This document shows, piece by piece, positions 62,043 to 64,000 of a stretch of DNA of 64,000 nucleotides (its first letter is position 1; each line of letters starts with the position of its first letter). The stretch is taken from the NCBI RefSeq assembly GCF_027789125.1, contig NZ_JAQFVF010000020.1:1-64000 (forward strand), read 5' to 3'. The translations under genes were made by a program, and so were the position numbers. Below the pieces are notes generated by a model. It ran no database searches and was not told the origin of the DNA. It saw nothing but the letters and a program-made list of their open reading frames with translations. The DNA is from Paenibacillus aestuarii (lineage in GTDB: Bacteria; Bacillota; Bacilli; Paenibacillales; NBRC-103111).

Positions 62043-64000
62043 ATGAAACCACCGATACAGGAACAATTAAAGAAAAAAATTATGATCCTCGACGGCGCCA
62101 TGGGCACGATGATTCAGCAAGAGAACTTGACCGCTGAAGATTTTGGCGGAGAGGAACTTGATGGTTGCAATGAAATTCTTTGCGTGACTCGTCCTGATGT
62201 GATCCGCAATATCCATGAAGCTTACTTTGCTGCCGGCGCTGATATGGTGGAAACCAATACATTTGGTACAACAAGTGTTGTCTTAGCAGAGTACGACTTG
62301 CAGGACCGCCATCGCGAGTTGAACCTGGCGGCGGCCAAATTGGCTATCGAAGCGGCCAATAAATATTCGACGCCGGAATGGCCGCGATATGTCGTCGGTG
62401 CCATGGGCCCAACGACCAAGACGTTGTCCGTCACCGGCGGCGTGACGTTCCAGCAGCTGGAGGACAGCTATTACGATCAGGCGCTGGCCTTGATCGAAGC
62501 TGGCGTAGATGCGCTGCTGCTGGAGACGTCACAGGACACGCTGAACGTGAAAGCCGGCAGCATCGGGATTCGCCGTGCGTTTGAGACGCTGGGCGTAGAG
62601 CTGCCAATTATGATTTCGGGTACGATCGAACCAATGGGTACGACGCTCGCCGGTCAAAATATTGAGTCCTTCTATATTTCGCTTGAGCATCTCAAACCGA
62701 TTTCGATCGGTCTCAACTGTGCGACAGGTCCGGAATTCATGCGCGACCATATTCGTACATTGTCAGATATCGCCGAGACCGCGATCAGCTGTTATCCCAA
62801 TGCGGGTTTGCCCGACGAGAACGGGCATTATCACGAATCCCCGGATTCGCTGGCGAAGAAGATGGCGGGTTTTGCACAGCAGGGCTGGCTGAATATCGCA
62901 GGGGGCTGCTGCGGGACTACACCGGATCACATTCGCGCGATGGCGGAAACTCTAGGCACGTACAAGCCGCGAACCGAGTACGGTACCCATCCACCGGCTG
63001 TTTCCGGTATCGAAACGGTCTATATCGAGCAGGACAATCGTCCGATCATGGTCGGCGAGCGTACGAACATTTCCGGTTCGCGGAAATTCAAACGTCTGAT
63101 TAAGGAAGGCAAATTCGAAGAAGGTTCGGAAATTGCCCGCAACCAGGTAAAGAACGGGGCGCACGTGATCGACATCAATCTTCAGGATACAGATATTGAT
63201 GAAGCTTACGCAGTCGAGGAGTTTCTTAAGCAGGTTGTGAAAAAAGTCAAAGTGCCGCTCATGCTCGATTCGACCTATGACCATATTATTGAGCTGGGAT
63301 TGAAATATTCGCAAGGAAAAGCGATTATCAACTCGATTAACTTGGAAGATGGCGAAACCAAATTCCAAAGCATTTTGCCCTTGATTCATAAATATGGGGC
63401 AGCTGTCGTCTGCATCTTGATCGATGAGCGCGGACAAGCGGTGTCGCGTGAGGCGAAGATGGAAGTGGCTACGCGCTCTTACGAGCTTTTGACAGGGAAA
63501 TATGGTATGAATCCGGAGGATATCATCTTTGACCCGAACATGTTCCCGATCGGCTCAGGCGATCCGCAGTATATCGGATCTGCTGTGGAGACAATCGAAG
63601 GCATTCGCATGATCAAAGAGAAATATCCAGCAGCCAAAACGATTCTCGGTCTGAGCAATATTTCCTTCGGATTGCCGGATGCGGGACGCGAGGTGCTCAA
63701 TTCCGTCTATTTGTACCACTGCACCAAAGCCGGCTTGGATTATGCCATCGTCAATACGGAGAAGCTGGAGCGTTATGCATCGATTCCGGAATATGAGCGC
63801 CAACTGGCGGAAGATCTCATTTACAATACGAACGATGATACACTCGCCCAGTTTGTTGCGCATTTCCGCGAGAAAAAGGTCGAGAGAAAGGAAAAGATTT
63901 CCAATCTGACTTTGGAAGAACGATTGGCGTCCTATGTTGTGGAAGGAACAAAAGAGGGCCTCATTCCGGATTTGGAAGTCGCTCTGCAAACGTATGCGCC
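62043..64000 (+). CDS. metH: Cobalamin-dependent methionine synthase, 5' part
   Basis: Open from ATG 62043 to the window end (652 codons visible of about 1150 expected), so partial at the 3' side. The homocysteine-binding domain (about 1-310) shows DGAMGTMIQQENLT, VETNTFGTTS, the zinc ligand Cys in GLNCATG (near 224) and the CC pair in GGCCGTTPDHI (near 290). The pterin-binding domain follows: VGERTNISGSRKFKRLI, HVIDINLQDT, MLDSTYDHIIELGLKY, ILGLSNISFGLP, and the start of the cap to the B12 domain. Ribosome site AAAGGGAG. Transfers a methyl group from methyltetrahydrofolate to homocysteine. Confidence 0.96.
   Translation, partial: MKPPIQEQLKKKIMILDGAMGTMIQQENLTAEDFGGEELDGCNEILCVTRPDVIRNIHEAYFAAGADMVETNTFGTTSVVLAEYDLQDRHRELNLAAAKLAIEAANKYSTPEWPRYVVGAMGPTTKTLSVTGGVTFQQLEDSYYDQALALIEAGVDALLLETSQDTLNVKAGSIGIRRAFETLGVELPIMISGTIEPMGTTLAGQNIESFYISLEHLKPISIGLNCATGPEFMRDHIRTLSDIAETAISCYPNAGLPDENGHYHESPDSLAKKMAGFAQQGWLNIAGGCCGTTPDHIRAMAETLGTYKPRTEYGTHPPAVSGIETVYIEQDNRPIMVGERTNISGSRKFKRLIKEGKFEEGSEIARNQVKNGAHVIDINLQDTDIDEAYAVEEFLKQVVKKVKVPLMLDSTYDHIIELGLKYSQGKAIINSINLEDGETKFQSILPLIHKYGAAVVCILIDERGQAVSREAKMEVATRSYELLTGKYGMNPEDIIFDPNMFPIGSGDPQYIGSAVETIEGIRMIKEKYPAAKTILGLSNISFGLPDAGREVLNSVYLYHCTKAGLDYAIVNTEKLERYASIPEYERQLAEDLIYNTNDDTLAQFVAHFREKKVERKEKISNLTLEERLASYVVEGTKEGLIPDLEVALQTYA

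Overview
The window looks like a chromosomal segment of a spore-forming Firmicute, most likely Paenibacillus or a close relative in the Paenibacillaceae. The evidence is cotE, spoVK, lexA/yneA, hflX-ynbB-glnRA and cotE..mutS-mutL-miaA-hfq synteny as in Bacillus, strong GGAGG ribosome binding sites with frequent GTG/TTG starts, YesM/YesN-type two-component regulators beside sugar ABC operons, and moderate G+C. Most genes are on the + strand. I see no rRNA, tRNA, CRISPR array, phage or insertion sequence.

Layout. 1-296 is intergenic and holds a repeated motif whose near copy recurs at 57272. 297-9252 is a carbohydrate locus: a binding lipoprotein, two permeases (no ATPase), a GH31 alpha-xylosidase, and a YesM/YesN sensor-regulator pair. 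9253-12000 has small Cys-rich proteins (one, a DUF1540 gene, only 51 aa), an unattached Fur-like box and a secreted GH18 enzyme with six tandem repeats. 12098-21414 is one long apparent operon: DUF309 protein, OmpR-type regulator, histidine kinase, lipoprotein, MacA-like adaptor with a duplicated module, ATPase, MacB-like permease and a 707-aa exported repeat protein. 21655-28123 holds carbonic anhydrase, a HesB-like protein, an M32 carboxypeptidase, an NMT1/SsuABC-type ABC importer and an aromatic-acid-exporter-like membrane protein.

28232-43699 is a sporulation/DNA-repair/RNA-modification block: cotE, a predicted COOH-NH2 amidoligase, mutS, an S41 protease, mutL, an RsmJ-like methyltransferase, miaA, hfq, a class A penicillin-binding protein, a cyclophilin lipoprotein, an esterase and a YdcF-like protein. 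43771-49632 holds two SDR enzymes, two GNATs, lipoate ligase, a histidine phosphatase and spoVK. 49694-52632 is a Fur-controlled iron locus (FTR1 permease plus Tat-exported DyP peroxidase). 52769-57265 is hflX-ynbB-glnR-glnA with a clear GlnR-type operator. 57537-60367 has an M29 aminopeptidase, lexA and the divergent SOS-controlled yneA with ynzC. 60401-64000 has a HAD phosphatase, acireductone dioxygenase (mtnD) and the 5' part of metH, which runs off the window.

The most unusual points are the amidoligase placed between cotE and mutS, the two-component/MacAB-like cluster with a duplicated adaptor and a multi-repeat exported protein, the six-repeat GH18 enzyme, the FTR1 permease with a duplicated extracytoplasmic domain and no EfeO next to it, and the Fur-like box at 9306 with no obvious target. 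All functions are inferred from motifs and gene order read by eye; no database search was run.
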